Part shown: positions 45,870 to 54,525 of the stretch, piece after piece
How positions within the stretch are numbered: position 1 is the first letter of the stretch
Layout: each line of letters starts with the position of its first letter
Assembly (NCBI RefSeq): GCF_015905305.1
Contig: NZ_JADZLQ010000001.1
Span: 1,698,599 to 1,762,598, forward strand
From: Pinirhizobacter soli
GTDB lineage: Bacteria > Pseudomonadota > Gammaproteobacteria > Xanthomonadales > Rhodanobacteraceae
Length of the DNA: 64,000 nucleotides
Direction of reading: 5' to 3'
Translations under genes and position numbers: made by a program
Notes under the pieces: generated by a model
The model's input: the letters and a program-made list of their open reading frames with translations, nothing else
What the model was told of the DNA's origin: nothing
Database searches by the model: none

Positions 45870-46547
45870 ATGCGAACCGGTTCAACACGCCGCCGCTCAG
45901 TAGGCGCGCGCATCCGGGTCCTGGTTGCCGACGACCACCCGGCGGCGCTGCTGGGCATTTGCGCCACGCTTGAACGCACCGGCCCCTATACCGTCGTCGG
46001 CCAGGCTCGCACGACGGACGAGCTGCTCGAGCTCGTTGAAAACATCGACGCCGACGTCCTGGTGACCGATTTCTCCATGCCCCTGGGTACCGAGGCCGAT
46101 GGCTTGCACCTGTTGGGGCGAATTCTCCGGCAACATCGCAGCCTGCGCGTCATCGTGCTCAGCATGATTCGGCACACCGCCACGTTAAGGGCCATGCTGC
46201 GCATCGGCGTGATTGGCCTGGTCGACAAACACGGCCCCCTCCAGGACATTTCCAGGGCGATCGACCGCGCGATGGTTGGGCGCGCCTTCCTTAGCCATGC
46301 TTATGCCATTCAGCTCGATCCTGCGGCCTGCCAGCCGCCGCGGAACGACGACCTGCTTTCTGCCCACGAAGTAGAGGTCATCCGTCGGTTCGCAGCCGGC
46401 ACATCACTTGCAGAAATCGCGGTACTCCTACATCGAAGTCGAAAAACGATAAGCCGCCAGAAGCGTGATGCGATGCGCAAGCTGCAACTGAGGTCGGATA
46501 CTGAGCTGATCGACTATGCGCGGAGCTGGGGTTTCGCCACTCCCTGA
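45870..46547 (+). CDS. LuxR-type (NarL/FixJ family) response regulator
   Basis: A 225-residue two-domain regulator. The receiver has VLVADDHPAALLGI (acid pocket), the phospho-acceptor Asp in VLVTDFSMP (near residue 68), VLSMIR and a Lys in GLVDKHGP. The C-terminal LuxR-type helix-turn-helix (about 160-215) reads LSAHEVEVIRRFAAGTSLAEIAVLLHRSRKTISRQKRDAMRKL, close to RcsB/BvgA-like regulators. AGGAAGGACCC precedes the ATG. No kinase is adjacent. It is divergent from the sctJ-like operon, so it may control that operon. Confidence 0.88.
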   Translation: MRTGSTRRRSVGARIRVLVADDHPAALLGICATLERTGPYTVVGQARTTDELLELVENIDADVLVTDFSMPLGTEADGLHLLGRILRQHRSLRVIVLSMIRHTATLRAMLRIGVIGLVDKHGPLQDISRAIDRAMVGRAFLSHAYAIQLDPAACQPPRNDDLLSAHEVEVIRRFAAGTSLAEIAVLLHRSRKTISRQKRDAMRKLQLRSDTELIDYARSWGFATP

Positions 46548-46613
46548 TCTGCCGCTTGATCCCGTAGGGCAATCCTGTCAAATAGAGGGATTGGCTCACA
46601 GGGGTTCCGCGGT

Positions 46614-47378
46614 ATGTTCCTATTGATCCTGTTCCTTGCGCTCGCCGCTGCAATGGCAGTCATCGTCCGGCGCCGGCGCCTGGCGGCGTGGCTTGGCTCG
46701 GCTAGCCTGGTGGCCTTGGTAGTTGCCGGCTGCGGCCTGCTTCCGCAGTGGATGGCGATCGAACTGCAGGGCAATCCACCGACCACGGTAGGCACATGGG
46801 GCCAAAAGAATGTCATCGTGCTGCTGGGCGCGGGCTCCTCGCCCAAGCCTTTCGGAGGCGTCGAAGCAACGATGCAGGCCATGCCCCGTATCGTTCGTGC
46901 GGTGTCGCTTTGGCAGGATTGCCGACGCCAACAGCGAACATGCCTTCTGGAAATCAGCGGCGGTGACGCCGCCGGCGCGGGCCGCCCCGAGGCCGATATT
47001 TACCGGGATATCGTCGTCGGACTGGGCGTCCCCGACGAATCGCTGCTTCTTGAACGCCAGAGCCTGAACACATTCGCGAATGCGCAGCTCAGCGTCGCGG
47101 TGCTCGAACAAGCCAGGCCCGACACCATCGTCCTGGTGACATCAGCGATGCACCTGCCGCGAGCGACCTTGTACTTCGACCATTTCGGCATTCCCGTCGT
47201 GCCCGTGCGGGCCGACTACACCTCGGCGGACTTTTCTGTCATCCCCACATCTGGAAATCTCTTACTCACTGACGTCCTTTTGCACGAGTATGTCGGGGTA
47301 CTTCGCTATCGGCTCTACGAAGCCATGGGCTGGAACAGCAAGCCTGTCAAATACGATGTTCACAGCATGGCGCATTAA
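46614..47378 (+). CDS. YdcF/SanA-family (DUF218) envelope protein
   Basis: A 254-residue membrane protein with two N-terminal helices (residues 1-22 and 31-50) and a periplasmic DUF218 domain. The domain has IVLLGAGSSPKPFGGVEATMQAM, ISGGDAAGAGRPEADIYRDIVVGLGVPDESLLLERQSLNTFANA and VLVTSAMHLPRA. DUF218 proteins such as ElyC and SanA act in envelope polysaccharide or peptidoglycan homeostasis; the reaction is unclear. It is co-directional with the response regulator, 66 bases downstream. Confidence 0.83.
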   Translation: MFLLILFLALAAAMAVIVRRRRLAAWLGSASLVALVVAGCGLLPQWMAIELQGNPPTTVGTWGQKNVIVLLGAGSSPKPFGGVEATMQAMPRIVRAVSLWQDCRRQQRTCLLEISGGDAAGAGRPEADIYRDIVVGLGVPDESLLLERQSLNTFANAQLSVAVLEQARPDTIVLVTSAMHLPRATLYFDHFGIPVVPVRADYTSADFSVIPTSGNLLLTDVLLHEYVGVLRYRLYEAMGWNSKPVKYDVHSMAH

Positions 47379-47433
47379 TGTAAGCGCAGGACTGTCAGCG
47401 CTGGCTCAATATCTGTCATTCACTGGAAGAACC

Positions 47434-47925
47434 ATGACTGTCCCATCCCCATATCGCACCTCTTCAGCCAATGGATGGCTTGAGGTGTTCGGTTCAGCAA
47501 GCAGGCGATCTGGCGAACCTACCTTCGTGAAGGAAATTGCCCGTCAGTTCAAAGGCGTGACACAGGCCGTTCCGGCTGGCCAGCCGGAAGGAACCACTGT
47601 CGGAAATAGCCGCACCGATGAAGCGCGCCGCTCACGTGAAGCACGGATCTCCCACGCCATCGACAGCATTCCGATCGACATGGCGCCAAGCTTGAGGCCC
47701 CTGTTCTCGGCGTTTCGGATTATTGGCGTCGGCTGCGACGATGCCCTGCAGTATTCACTCGACACCATCGACCGCGCGGTAGTGCAGATGAAGGGTGGAT
47801 ATATCGATGCAGCGCGGGACATCCTGAAGGATGCGCTAAGCCAGCTGGCCCCTGGCATCCAGGCTACGCCGCCGGCAAATCCACTCACCGCGCCAGGACG
47901 CCCCGTACGGCCCCCTGGCGCATGA
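47434..47925 (+). CDS. Unknown soluble protein, possibly accessory
   Basis: A 163-residue protein without signal peptide or membrane segment. It begins MTVPSPYRTSSANGWLEVFG, has a polar Arg/Glu-rich middle (DEARRSREARISHAIDS), a helical segment DALQYSLDTIDRAVVQMKGGYIDAARDIL and a Pro-rich tail. GGAAGAACC precedes the ATG at 47434. No family was recognised. The Ser/Thr/Pro-rich, helix-poor N-terminus is compatible with a type III secretion signal, but this is weak evidence and rests mainly on the nearby sctJKL-like genes. Confidence 0.5.
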   Translation: MTVPSPYRTSSANGWLEVFGSASRRSGEPTFVKEIARQFKGVTQAVPAGQPEGTTVGNSRTDEARRSREARISHAIDSIPIDMAPSLRPLFSAFRIIGVGCDDALQYSLDTIDRAVVQMKGGYIDAARDILKDALSQLAPGIQATPPANPLTAPGRPVRPPGA

Positions 47926-47933
47926 GGTAGCAG

Positions 47934-48461
47934 TTATTGCTGCTGCGCCTGCTTCATCAGATCAGCGATCTGCTGCCGATGGGACTCCACGAAGGCCACA
48001 TTGGCCGCGTTGACCTTGCTCTGGTCGATGTACTTGGCCTGCTCCGGATCGCTGCGGGCCTGGATGGCCATGGCGGCATTGGAAATGGCAAGGTTCACCA
48101 GCAGGAATTCGCGCGGGGTGAAGCCATTCTTCTTGATCAGCGGACCAATGCGCGGGTCGGACGCGGTGACCTGGTTGGCGAGGTCGTCCAGGCTGTGCAC
48201 CTTGGAGGGATCCACCGCACTTTCGCTGGGCTTGATGTTCTGCGCCCGCGCTTCCTTGGTGGCGGAGACCAAACGGTTGAAATTATCGTCGGTCAGGTTG
48301 TACTGGATGATCGCCTGACGATCGGCCTCGGGCAGCGTATGGGCCGGTTGAGCGGGGGCGGCCTGCGGGGCCGATGCCTGCGCAAAGGCGGCGGTCACAG
48401 CGGCAAGGCTCGTCATCAGCACCAGCAAGGCAGCACTGGAAGCTTTGCGAATCGAGGTCAT
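47934..48461 (-). CDS. Exported protein, unknown function
   Basis: A 175-residue protein with a signal peptide (residues 1-28, ending AFAQA) followed by a short Ala/Pro linker and a helical domain. Recognisable stretches are LPEADRQAIIQYNLTDDNFNRLV, SLDDLANQV and TPREFLLVNLAISNAAMAIQ, with a Gln-rich end. It looks like a small periplasmic helical protein of a xanthomonad-type family; I do not recognise a function. It is convergent with the unknown gene at 47434, leaving only eight bases between their ends. Confidence 0.7.
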   Translation of the reverse strand: MTSIRKASSAALLVLMTSLAAVTAAFAQASAPQAAPAQPAHTLPEADRQAIIQYNLTDDNFNRLVSATKEARAQNIKPSESAVDPSKVHSLDDLANQVTASDPRIGPLIKKNGFTPREFLLVNLAISNAAMAIQARSDPEQAKYIDQSKVNAANVAFVESHRQQIADLMKQAQQQ

Positions 48462-48752
48462 GAAGGGCTCCGTCGGTGAAAAGGGGTGGGATTTGCCGGC
48501 GAAGAGTCGCCAATCGGGGGTTAGTATGGCGTAAACATGTTTCCGGGAACCTGACGCAGAAGCTCTTCCCATGACCCTCCCGTGGCCGCCTTGGCGTTTC
48601 GCCCCGTCAAAAATGGCTGACTCCCCGTTAAACGCGGTACGGCGAAAGGCCGACCCTGGAGCCCCGGCGCCACGAGATCGCGGGATGCTCGGGTCATGAA
48701 ATGATTCAGACGTATCCAGGGTCATCTGATCAGACCCGTGGGGAGCCCAACC

Positions 48753-49604
48753 ATGGCCGTGATGGAAACCACCGATGAAAACACCATGCCAGCGCGCAAC
48801 ACGCGGCTGGTGTATCGCCATCGATGGCCGCTGCGCCTGATGCACTGGATCAATGTGCTGTGCCTGACCGTGCTGCTGATGAGTGGCCTGCAGATATTCA
48901 ATGCCCACCCGTCCTTGAGCCTGGGCCATGCCAGCAACGACAACACCGCGTGGCTGGCCATGGGGGCGCGGACCGATGAAAACGGCGTGCCGCGTGGCGT
49001 GACACGGATCTTCGGCCACATGATCGACACCGACGGCCTGCTGGGCGCGTCGACCGTCGACGGTGAGCGTTCAGTGCGCGCTTTCCCCGCCTGGGCCACC
49101 CTGCCCGGACCGCAATGGCTGGCGATGGGCCGGCGCTGGCATTTTTTCTTTGCCTGGTTGTTCGTGATCAACGGCCTGGCCTATGTGGGCTGGTCCGTAG
49201 TAACGCGGCATCTGACGCGTGACCTCACGCCCACCCGCAACGACTGGCGCGGTTTCGGTCGCTCGATACTGGATCACCTGAAGTTCCGCCATCCCAAGGG
49301 CGAGGCTGCGCTTCGCTACAACATCCTGCAGAAGCTCGCCTATCTGGGGGTCGTCTTCGTGCTAGGCGGCGGCATCGTATTGATGGGCCTGGCGATGTCC
49401 CCACGCATGGATGCCGTGCTGGGCTGGATGGTGGATCTGGTCGGCGGCCGGCAATCGGCGCGGTCGTGGCATTTCGTGATTGCCTGCGGCTTCGTGGTGT
49501 TCGTGGTGATCCATGTGTTCGAGGTGATCGTCACCGGCGTGTTCAATCAACTGCGCGGCATGATCACCGGCTGGTACCGCATCGACGAGGACGACAAACC
49601 ATGA
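48753..49604 (+). CDS. Membrane cytochrome b (b561/NarI-like) subunit
   Basis: A 283-residue inner-membrane protein with four to five helices and haem-binding histidines (MHWINVLCLTVLLMSGLQ, RRWHFFFAWLFVINGLAYVGW, SWHFVIACGFVVFVVIHVFEV). It resembles the cytochrome b subunits of thiosulfate reductase/NiFe-hydrogenase type. GGGGAGCCCAACC precedes the ATG at 48753. Its stop overlaps the next start (ATGA), so it probably passes electrons to the periplasmic molybdopterin enzyme encoded there. Confidence 0.87.
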   Translation: MAVMETTDENTMPARNTRLVYRHRWPLRLMHWINVLCLTVLLMSGLQIFNAHPSLSLGHASNDNTAWLAMGARTDENGVPRGVTRIFGHMIDTDGLLGASTVDGERSVRAFPAWATLPGPQWLAMGRRWHFFFAWLFVINGLAYVGWSVVTRHLTRDLTPTRNDWRGFGRSILDHLKFRHPKGEAALRYNILQKLAYLGVVFVLGGGIVLMGLAMSPRMDAVLGWMVDLVGGRQSARSWHFVIACGFVVFVVIHVFEVIVTGVFNQLRGMITGWYRIDEDDKP

Positions 49605-50356
49605 CTGGCCGCCGGCGCTTCCTCCGCAACCTCGGCCTTGCCGCCAGCGGCGCGTTTCTCGCCGGTTGCGACCGTATCTCGCAAAGTGAATCGGGCGCGC
49701 GCGTGCTTGAAAGCGCCGAGTGGCTTACCCGGCGCGTGCAGCGGATCGTGTCCCCGTCCACCGCCCTGGCCCGGGAATTCTCCGAGGCGGATATCTCGCC
49801 GGTATTCCGGCCCAACGGCACCACCATGCCGCAGACGGCGCTTTACCAGTCGCTGATGAAAAACCAGTTCCGCGACTATCGCCTGGGCGTGGAAGGATTG
49901 GTCGACCACCCCGGTGAGTTTTCCATCGACCAGTTGCGGGCACTGGGGGAACGCACTCAGATCACCCGCCACGACTGCGTGGAAGGCTGGAGCGCCATTG
50001 GCAAGTGGCAAGGCACACCGCTAGGTGCGTTGCTCGCCCATGTGGGCGTCAAGGAAAGCGCGCGCTACGTGGTATTCCATTGCTTCGACGAATGGGGCGA
50101 GGACACGCCCTACTACGAAAGCATCGACATCACCGAGGCGCGCCATCCTCAAACCCTGCTGGCCCATAGCCTGAACGGGGCACCGCTGCCCGTGGCCAAT
50201 GGCGCACCGCTTCGACTGCGAGTGGAGCGCCAGCTTGGCTATAAGCACGCGAAATACTTGCGCAGTATCGAAGTGGTGTCGAGCTTCGAGGATATCGGCG
50301 ACGGCAACGGTGGCTATTGGGAAGACAACGGGTACGAGTGGTACGCGGGCATCTAA
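49601..50356 (+). CDS. Tat-exported molybdopterin oxidoreductase (sulfite oxidase/YedY-like)
   Basis: A 251-residue periplasmic protein with a twin-arginine signal plus lipobox-like Cys (TGRRRFLRNLGLAASGAFLAGC). The molybdopterin domain has the Mo-ligand cysteine in ITRHDCVEGWSAIGKWQG (near residue 127) and FHCFDEWGEDTPYYESID; a late LRVERQLGYKHAKYLRSI is typical of the sulfite-oxidase fold. Relatives include MsrP (YedY), which repairs oxidised methionine, and sulfite dehydrogenases. The partner here is a b561-type cytochrome rather than MsrQ, so the substrate is uncertain. Confidence 0.87.
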   Translation: MTGRRRFLRNLGLAASGAFLAGCDRISQSESGARVLESAEWLTRRVQRIVSPSTALAREFSEADISPVFRPNGTTMPQTALYQSLMKNQFRDYRLGVEGLVDHPGEFSIDQLRALGERTQITRHDCVEGWSAIGKWQGTPLGALLAHVGVKESARYVVFHCFDEWGEDTPYYESIDITEARHPQTLLAHSLNGAPLPVANGAPLRLRVERQLGYKHAKYLRSIEVVSSFEDIGDGNGGYWEDNGYEWYAGI

Positions 50357-50365
50357 AGCGGCGAC

Positions 50366-50617
50366 TCAATCCCCTTGCAGCAACCACTTGAGCTTTGCCT
50401 CGCGCGGAAGGCGCTTGATCTGCCATTCCGCACGCGAAGCCGCTGCGCGATCGCCAAACTCACGACTGCCCAACAAACGTAGCGGCGGGTTGGCCCGCGT
50501 GTAACGGGCTCCCTTTCCAGCCGCGTGCGCCGCGTAACGTGCCGGCACGTCATTGCTGATGCCGGCATAGTAGGCACCGTTGCGGCATTCGATCAGGTAA
50601 AGCGACCAGGCTTGCAT
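50366..50617 (-). CDS. GIY-YIG nuclease-like protein
   Basis: An 83-residue single-domain protein of the YhbQ-like GIY-YIG family. It shows SLYLIECRNGAYYAGISNDVPAR (the GIY-YIG pair as L-Y-L and Y-A-G), the Arg in VPARYAAHAAGKGARYTR and a C-terminal Lys-rich helix ending WLLQGD; a Glu in AAASRAEWQIK would complete the active site. Such proteins probably act on damaged DNA. It is the short form starting MQAWSLYL at 50617, and lies between two larger genes. Confidence 0.85.
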   Translation of the reverse strand: MQAWSLYLIECRNGAYYAGISNDVPARYAAHAAGKGARYTRANPPLRLLGSREFGDRAAASRAEWQIKRLPREAKLKWLLQGD

Positions 50618-50631
50618 GGCGCTTAGCTTAA

Positions 50632-52713
50632 CTAACCCCGTGCGCGCCTGCGACGACGCCGGCGCCACGCGACCACCGCCATCACCAGCGTCACGATCGC
50701 CAGCACCACTATCACCACGGTGGCGGCGAAACGGTATTGGAAGACCAGCGACGGACCCTGTCCATCGAGGGTGTAGGCAATGATGTAGTCACCCGCCGGC
50801 GTACCGAGATTGCCGTGTCCGCCCGCGGCGAGCACCACGTATTCCTTCCCACCCACGCTGTACACCGATGGCGTGGCGTTGCCGGCGGCGGGGAGTTTTT
50901 CCTCCCACAGGGTACGGCCAGTATCGGTGTCGATGGCGCGAAAGCGTTCGTCGATGGTGGCGGCGATGAAGATAAGTCCACCTGCGGTGGTCACCGCGCC
51001 GCCAATGCCCGGCGCGCCCACTTCCATCGGCAGGCCCGTCTTGGATTCCAGCGTGCCCAGCGGGCGCTGCCACAGTACCTTGCCCTGGCGGAGGTCCACC
51101 GCCACCATCTTTCCCCACGGTGGCGCGGTGCAAGGCACGCCCAGCGGCGACAGGATCACACCGCGGCGCATGGCGTAAGGCGTTCCTTCCATGTCGTTGA
51201 ATTCCAAGTGAGGGTATTTCGCCTCGTCGGCATCCTCGTCGCGGCTCTCGTACTCTTTGCGGGGGATCAAGGTGACCTGCATTGGCAGGTCCATGACGAA
51301 GGCCACCGCCACCTGCCGCACCGGATCCACCGACACACCACCCCAGTTGATGCCACCGGCCCAGCCGGGCGAGACCAGCGTGCCGCCCAGGCTCGGCGGG
51401 GTAAAGATGCCTTCCGAGCGAAGGCCGTCCATCTGCCGGGCGCAGGCATCGCGCTCGAATGGCGTGATGCCCCAGGCATCACGGCCGGTGAGACGAGCGG
51501 TCCTGGCCAGGCGCAGGGCCGGGATTGGCATCGGCTGGGTAGGCGAGGCAACTTCACCGGGCGCGTCCGATGCGGGCACCGGTGTTTCAGTGATTGGAAA
51601 GACGGGCTCGCCGTTGCGGCGATCGAAGATGAAGAGGAAACCGGTCTTGGTGCCCTGGATCACCACGGGCCTGCGTCCGGACGCCGTGTCGATGTCGGTA
51701 AGCACCGGCTGCGATGCCTGGTCGTAGTCCCAGAGGTCGTGATGGACCAGCTGGTGGCGCCATGCCACCTCGCCCGTGGCGGCATGCAGTGCCACCAGGG
51801 AATCGGCGTCACGGTTATCGCCCGAACGCATGGCGCCGGAATAGTCGGGACTCGACGAGCCCGTGGGCACGAACACCAGGCCAAGGGCCGGATCCACCGA
51901 GAGGGGTGGCCAGGCGTTGCCGGCGCCGGTCGCCGCCGCCTGGGCGGGATCCCAGCCATTGGCCACCGCGCGGGCAGCGTCGCGAGGGATCGGATCCCAG
52001 CCCCAAAGCTGTTTGCCGGTGCGCAAGTCGTAGCCTCGTACTACGCCCTGTTCCTGCTCCACCGCGCCGTTGTCACCGATGGACGAACCGACCACGGCGA
52101 TGTCACCGATGATCGCCGGCGGCGAAGTCTGGCTGTAACCGCCCTTGTGGCGGAAGCGTATGCCCACGCGCAGGTCCACTTCGCCGTCCTGGCCGAATCC
52201 CGCGCAGGGCTTGCCGTCAACGGCGTCCAGCTCGATCAGTCGAGCATCCGGGGTGGTGAAGATGATGCGTCGCCGGCAGGCCGCGCCCTCGGGCGCCTGG
52301 GCATCGAGCCAGGTACTGACACCGCGCGAGGCGAGATCGCCGTACCAGGCGTGTTTCATGATCTGGGCGTCGTAGGTCCACAGCGGCTTGCCCGTAGCAG
52401 GGTCGAGGGCAAAGACCTTGCCGGTGGCCGTCGGCACCACCATGCGGCCATCGACGACCAGCGGGTTGGCCTCGAAGGTCAGGTGTTTCTGCCGGTACAT
52501 GGCCTGGCCAAATTCGCCCGTGCGAAATACCCAGGCAATGTGCAGCCGGCCCACATTGGTCCGGTCGATCTCCTTCAGGGGGGAATACTGGCCGCCGCCG
52601 GCAGCGCCACCGTAGGCGGTCCAGGACTGGTCGGCGGCGACCGCGATCATGGGCATCAACAGCATCGCGGCAAGGGCAGTTCGCAGGCTCATCGTCAGCT
52701 TCCGTTGGGGCAT
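50632..52713 (-). CDS. PQQ-dependent dehydrogenase, C-terminally membrane-anchored
   Basis: A 693-residue quinoprotein resembling glucose dehydrogenase. Signal peptide residues 1-27, then an eight-bladed propeller with blades such as GTPAGDYIIAYTLDG and the active-site region HHDLWDYDQASQPVLTDI with catalytic Asp, followed by VVIQGTKTGFLFIFDRRNG with the Lys that contacts PQQ. Unlike E. coli Gcd, there is no five-helix N-terminal membrane domain; instead a single C-terminal helix (ATVVIVVLAIVTLVMAVVAW) ends in an Arg-rich tail. The quinone route is therefore unclear. No pqq synthesis genes are in the window. Confidence 0.87.
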   Translation of the reverse strand: MPQRKLTMSLRTALAAMLLMPMIAVAADQSWTAYGGAAGGGQYSPLKEIDRTNVGRLHIAWVFRTGEFGQAMYRQKHLTFEANPLVVDGRMVVPTATGKVFALDPATGKPLWTYDAQIMKHAWYGDLASRGVSTWLDAQAPEGAACRRRIIFTTPDARLIELDAVDGKPCAGFGQDGEVDLRVGIRFRHKGGYSQTSPPAIIGDIAVVGSSIGDNGAVEQEQGVVRGYDLRTGKQLWGWDPIPRDAARAVANGWDPAQAAATGAGNAWPPLSVDPALGLVFVPTGSSSPDYSGAMRSGDNRDADSLVALHAATGEVAWRHQLVHHDLWDYDQASQPVLTDIDTASGRRPVVIQGTKTGFLFIFDRRNGEPVFPITETPVPASDAPGEVASPTQPMPIPALRLARTARLTGRDAWGITPFERDACARQMDGLRSEGIFTPPSLGGTLVSPGWAGGINWGGVSVDPVRQVAVAFVMDLPMQVTLIPRKEYESRDEDADEAKYPHLEFNDMEGTPYAMRRGVILSPLGVPCTAPPWGKMVAVDLRQGKVLWQRPLGTLESKTGLPMEVGAPGIGGAVTTAGGLIFIAATIDERFRAIDTDTGRTLWEEKLPAAGNATPSVYSVGGKEYVVLAAGGHGNLGTPAGDYIIAYTLDGQGPSLVFQYRFAATVVIVVLAIVTLVMAVVAWRRRRRRRARG

Positions 52714-52838
52714 GGGACGAAATGTGCTGCCCCGTCGGGCCGGCGTCACGCATGGAGTGATGAAATTCCGGCCTTCAGGGATAAATGGCGGCTCCCATGG
52801 GAGGAACCCGGTGCGGCCGCCGCCTATACTTTCATCCC

Positions 52839-53738
52839 ATGACCTCCCCAAGCCCGGCACCTCCGTCCACCTTGCTCGACCAATTCCTGCGTTACCGGTC
52901 AGCCACCGCCGCTGTGTTCTGGTTCTTCATTTTCGCGACGAACGCCTGGGGCAACACGGTGACGACCCAGCTGGACATCGCACGCGCGCATTTGCCCATT
53001 GCCGACTGGGAGGTGGCTTCGTGGGAGTGGTCCAGTTCCATGGTGATGTTTTGCCTGTTGCCGGGCGTCGCCTGGCTGGACCGGCACTTGCCCCTGGCAT
53101 GGGGCCGCCTGCGATGGAGCATTGCCGCGCATGTCGCCGGCAGCGTGGTGTTCAGCCTGGTGCATGTGGTGGCCATGGTGGCCGTGCGCCACGCCGTCTA
53201 TGCCCTGCACGGCAGCCAATACGATTTCGGCGATCCGCTGTCGCGCTTCCTCTATGAGCTGATCAAGGACGCTCGTTCCTACCTGTTGATCCTGGTGGTA
53301 GTGCACATGTACCACCAGCTGGTATTGCGGGCGCAAGGCGAAGCCAGCCTGCTGGATGCACCGGACGAGGGCCCCGCGCTGGAACCGGTGGACCGGCCCA
53401 CGCGCTTCCTGGTGCGCAAGCTCGGCAAGGAATTCCTGGTCGCTGCCGCTGACATCGAACGGGCGCAGGCTTCGGGCAACTATGTGAACCTTCGGGTGCG
53501 GGGCCGGGACTATCCCCTGCGCAGCACCATCGGCGGCCTGGAAACACGGCTGGACCCGTCCCGATTCCGCCGCGTGCACCGCAGCAGCATCGTCAATCTC
53601 GACCACGTGGCGGAAATCGAGCCGCTCGATGGCGGTGAGGCTCGCCTGCGCATGAGCGACGGCGAACGCGTCGCCTGCAGCCGGAGGTATCTACCGGCGT
53701 TAAGAAAAAGCGCTGTCAGTGAAGTAATTCACATATAG
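52839..53738 (+). CDS. Membrane LytTR-family transcription regulator
   Basis: A 299-residue protein with about four N-terminal membrane helices (residues 18-150) and a C-terminal LytTR DNA-binding domain (about 195-295). The domain shows FLVRKLGKEFLVAAADIERAQASGNYVNLRV, PLRSTIGGLETRLDPSRFRRVHRSSIVNL and a late CSRRYLPALR. Membrane-bound LytTR proteins usually sense envelope or quorum signals. It is divergent from the PQQ dehydrogenase across 125 bases, so it may control it. Confidence 0.88.
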   Translation: MTSPSPAPPSTLLDQFLRYRSATAAVFWFFIFATNAWGNTVTTQLDIARAHLPIADWEVASWEWSSSMVMFCLLPGVAWLDRHLPLAWGRLRWSIAAHVAGSVVFSLVHVVAMVAVRHAVYALHGSQYDFGDPLSRFLYELIKDARSYLLILVVVHMYHQLVLRAQGEASLLDAPDEGPALEPVDRPTRFLVRKLGKEFLVAAADIERAQASGNYVNLRVRGRDYPLRSTIGGLETRLDPSRFRRVHRSSIVNLDHVAEIEPLDGGEARLRMSDGERVACSRRYLPALRKSAVSEVIHI

Positions 53739-53779
53739 GCTGCATGTGGTCAGCGGGCTAAACGGAAATACGGTTCTGT

Positions 53780-53792
53780 TCAGGGAACCTGA
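53780..53792. promoter_or_regulatory. Candidate operator upstream of the TetR gene
   Basis: TCAGG-GAA-CCTGA is an inverted repeat, overlapped by a GGTTC/GAACC pair (53772-53789), 130 bases before the TetR start. It could be a repressor site; chance is not excluded. Confidence 0.25.
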
Positions 53793-53922
53793 TCCATTAG
53801 AACGTGGCAGGTATCGTGTAAGGCGAACCCCACATGCTGAGCCCCGCGCTTTCCCCCAGAAGTGCCGGGCGCGAACGGATGACGCACATGCCTATGCACG
53901 GCAGCTTCACGAAGAGAATCCG

Positions 53923-54525
53923 ATGAGCCCGGTCGCGATGGCCGACCTCACGGCGAAGGCGAAAATTCGCCATGTTGCGCTTGGCCTGTTCGCCAAGAAG
54001 GGCTTCGCTGCCACCTCGATGCGCATGGTGGCGCAGAAGGCCGGGGTGTCGCCTGCCCTGATCGCCCACCACTACGGCAGCAAGGATGGCCTGCGGACGG
54101 CCGTCGACCAGGCCGTGCTGCACGCATTCGGCACCGAGTTCGAGGCGGTGGAGGTGAAGGGACCATCCACCGAGATCGCCACGCGCTTTGGCCATGCCAT
54201 CAACAAGGTGGTGATCCACGACCAGGACGTGCGCAGCTACATCCGCCGTTCGTTCCTGGACGACGCGCTTTCCGGACGTTCGAACCTGCTCGATGCGCTG
54301 TTGGAAATGGTTGCCCGCACGCTCGAGCGGATGCAGTCGGCGGGCATGTTGCGCCAGGCCGAGGACACCACCTGGCGCGCCATGCAGGTGCTGTTGGTGG
54401 TGTTCGGGCCGACCATCTTCGAACCGGCGCTGCAGTCGCGCATGCCCCAGCTCTTTGGCGAAAAAGCCGTGGAACAGCGGTTGCGCGCCAATGTTGGGCT
54501 GTTCGAGCGCGGGATCTTCAAGTAG
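53923..54525 (+). CDS. TetR-family transcription regulator
   Basis: A 200-residue regulator. The N-terminal helix-turn-helix reads KAKIRHVALGLFAKKGFAATSMRMVAQKAGVSPALIAHHYGSKDGLR (residues about 9-55), the TetR_N signature; the C-terminal ligand domain has no specific hallmark. The ATG at 53923 lies just before this block, with a GAAGAGAATCCG upstream. It is convergent with the HAD hydrolase, overlapping eight bases. Inducer and target are unknown. Confidence 0.9.
   Translation: MSPVAMADLTAKAKIRHVALGLFAKKGFAATSMRMVAQKAGVSPALIAHHYGSKDGLRTAVDQAVLHAFGTEFEAVEVKGPSTEIATRFGHAINKVVIHDQDVRSYIRRSFLDDALSGRSNLLDALLEMVARTLERMQSAGMLRQAEDTTWRAMQVLLVVFGPTIFEPALQSRMPQLFGEKAVEQRLRANVGLFERGIFK

Noticed and set aside
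41447-47925. HrpX-type PIP-boxes (TTCGC-N15-TTCGC) upstream of the secretion-like genes
   Set aside because: No properly spaced pair was seen upstream of the operon or the two orphan genes.
48719-48737. Palindrome GGGTCATCTGATCAGACCC upstream of the cytochrome b gene
   Set aside because: The core is a perfect ten-base palindrome, but it is short and may be chance; no regulator is linked to it.
50737-52842. Very long + strand open frame antisense to the PQQ dehydrogenase
   Set aside because: A shadow of the dehydrogenase gene; the sense protein has clear catalytic motifs.
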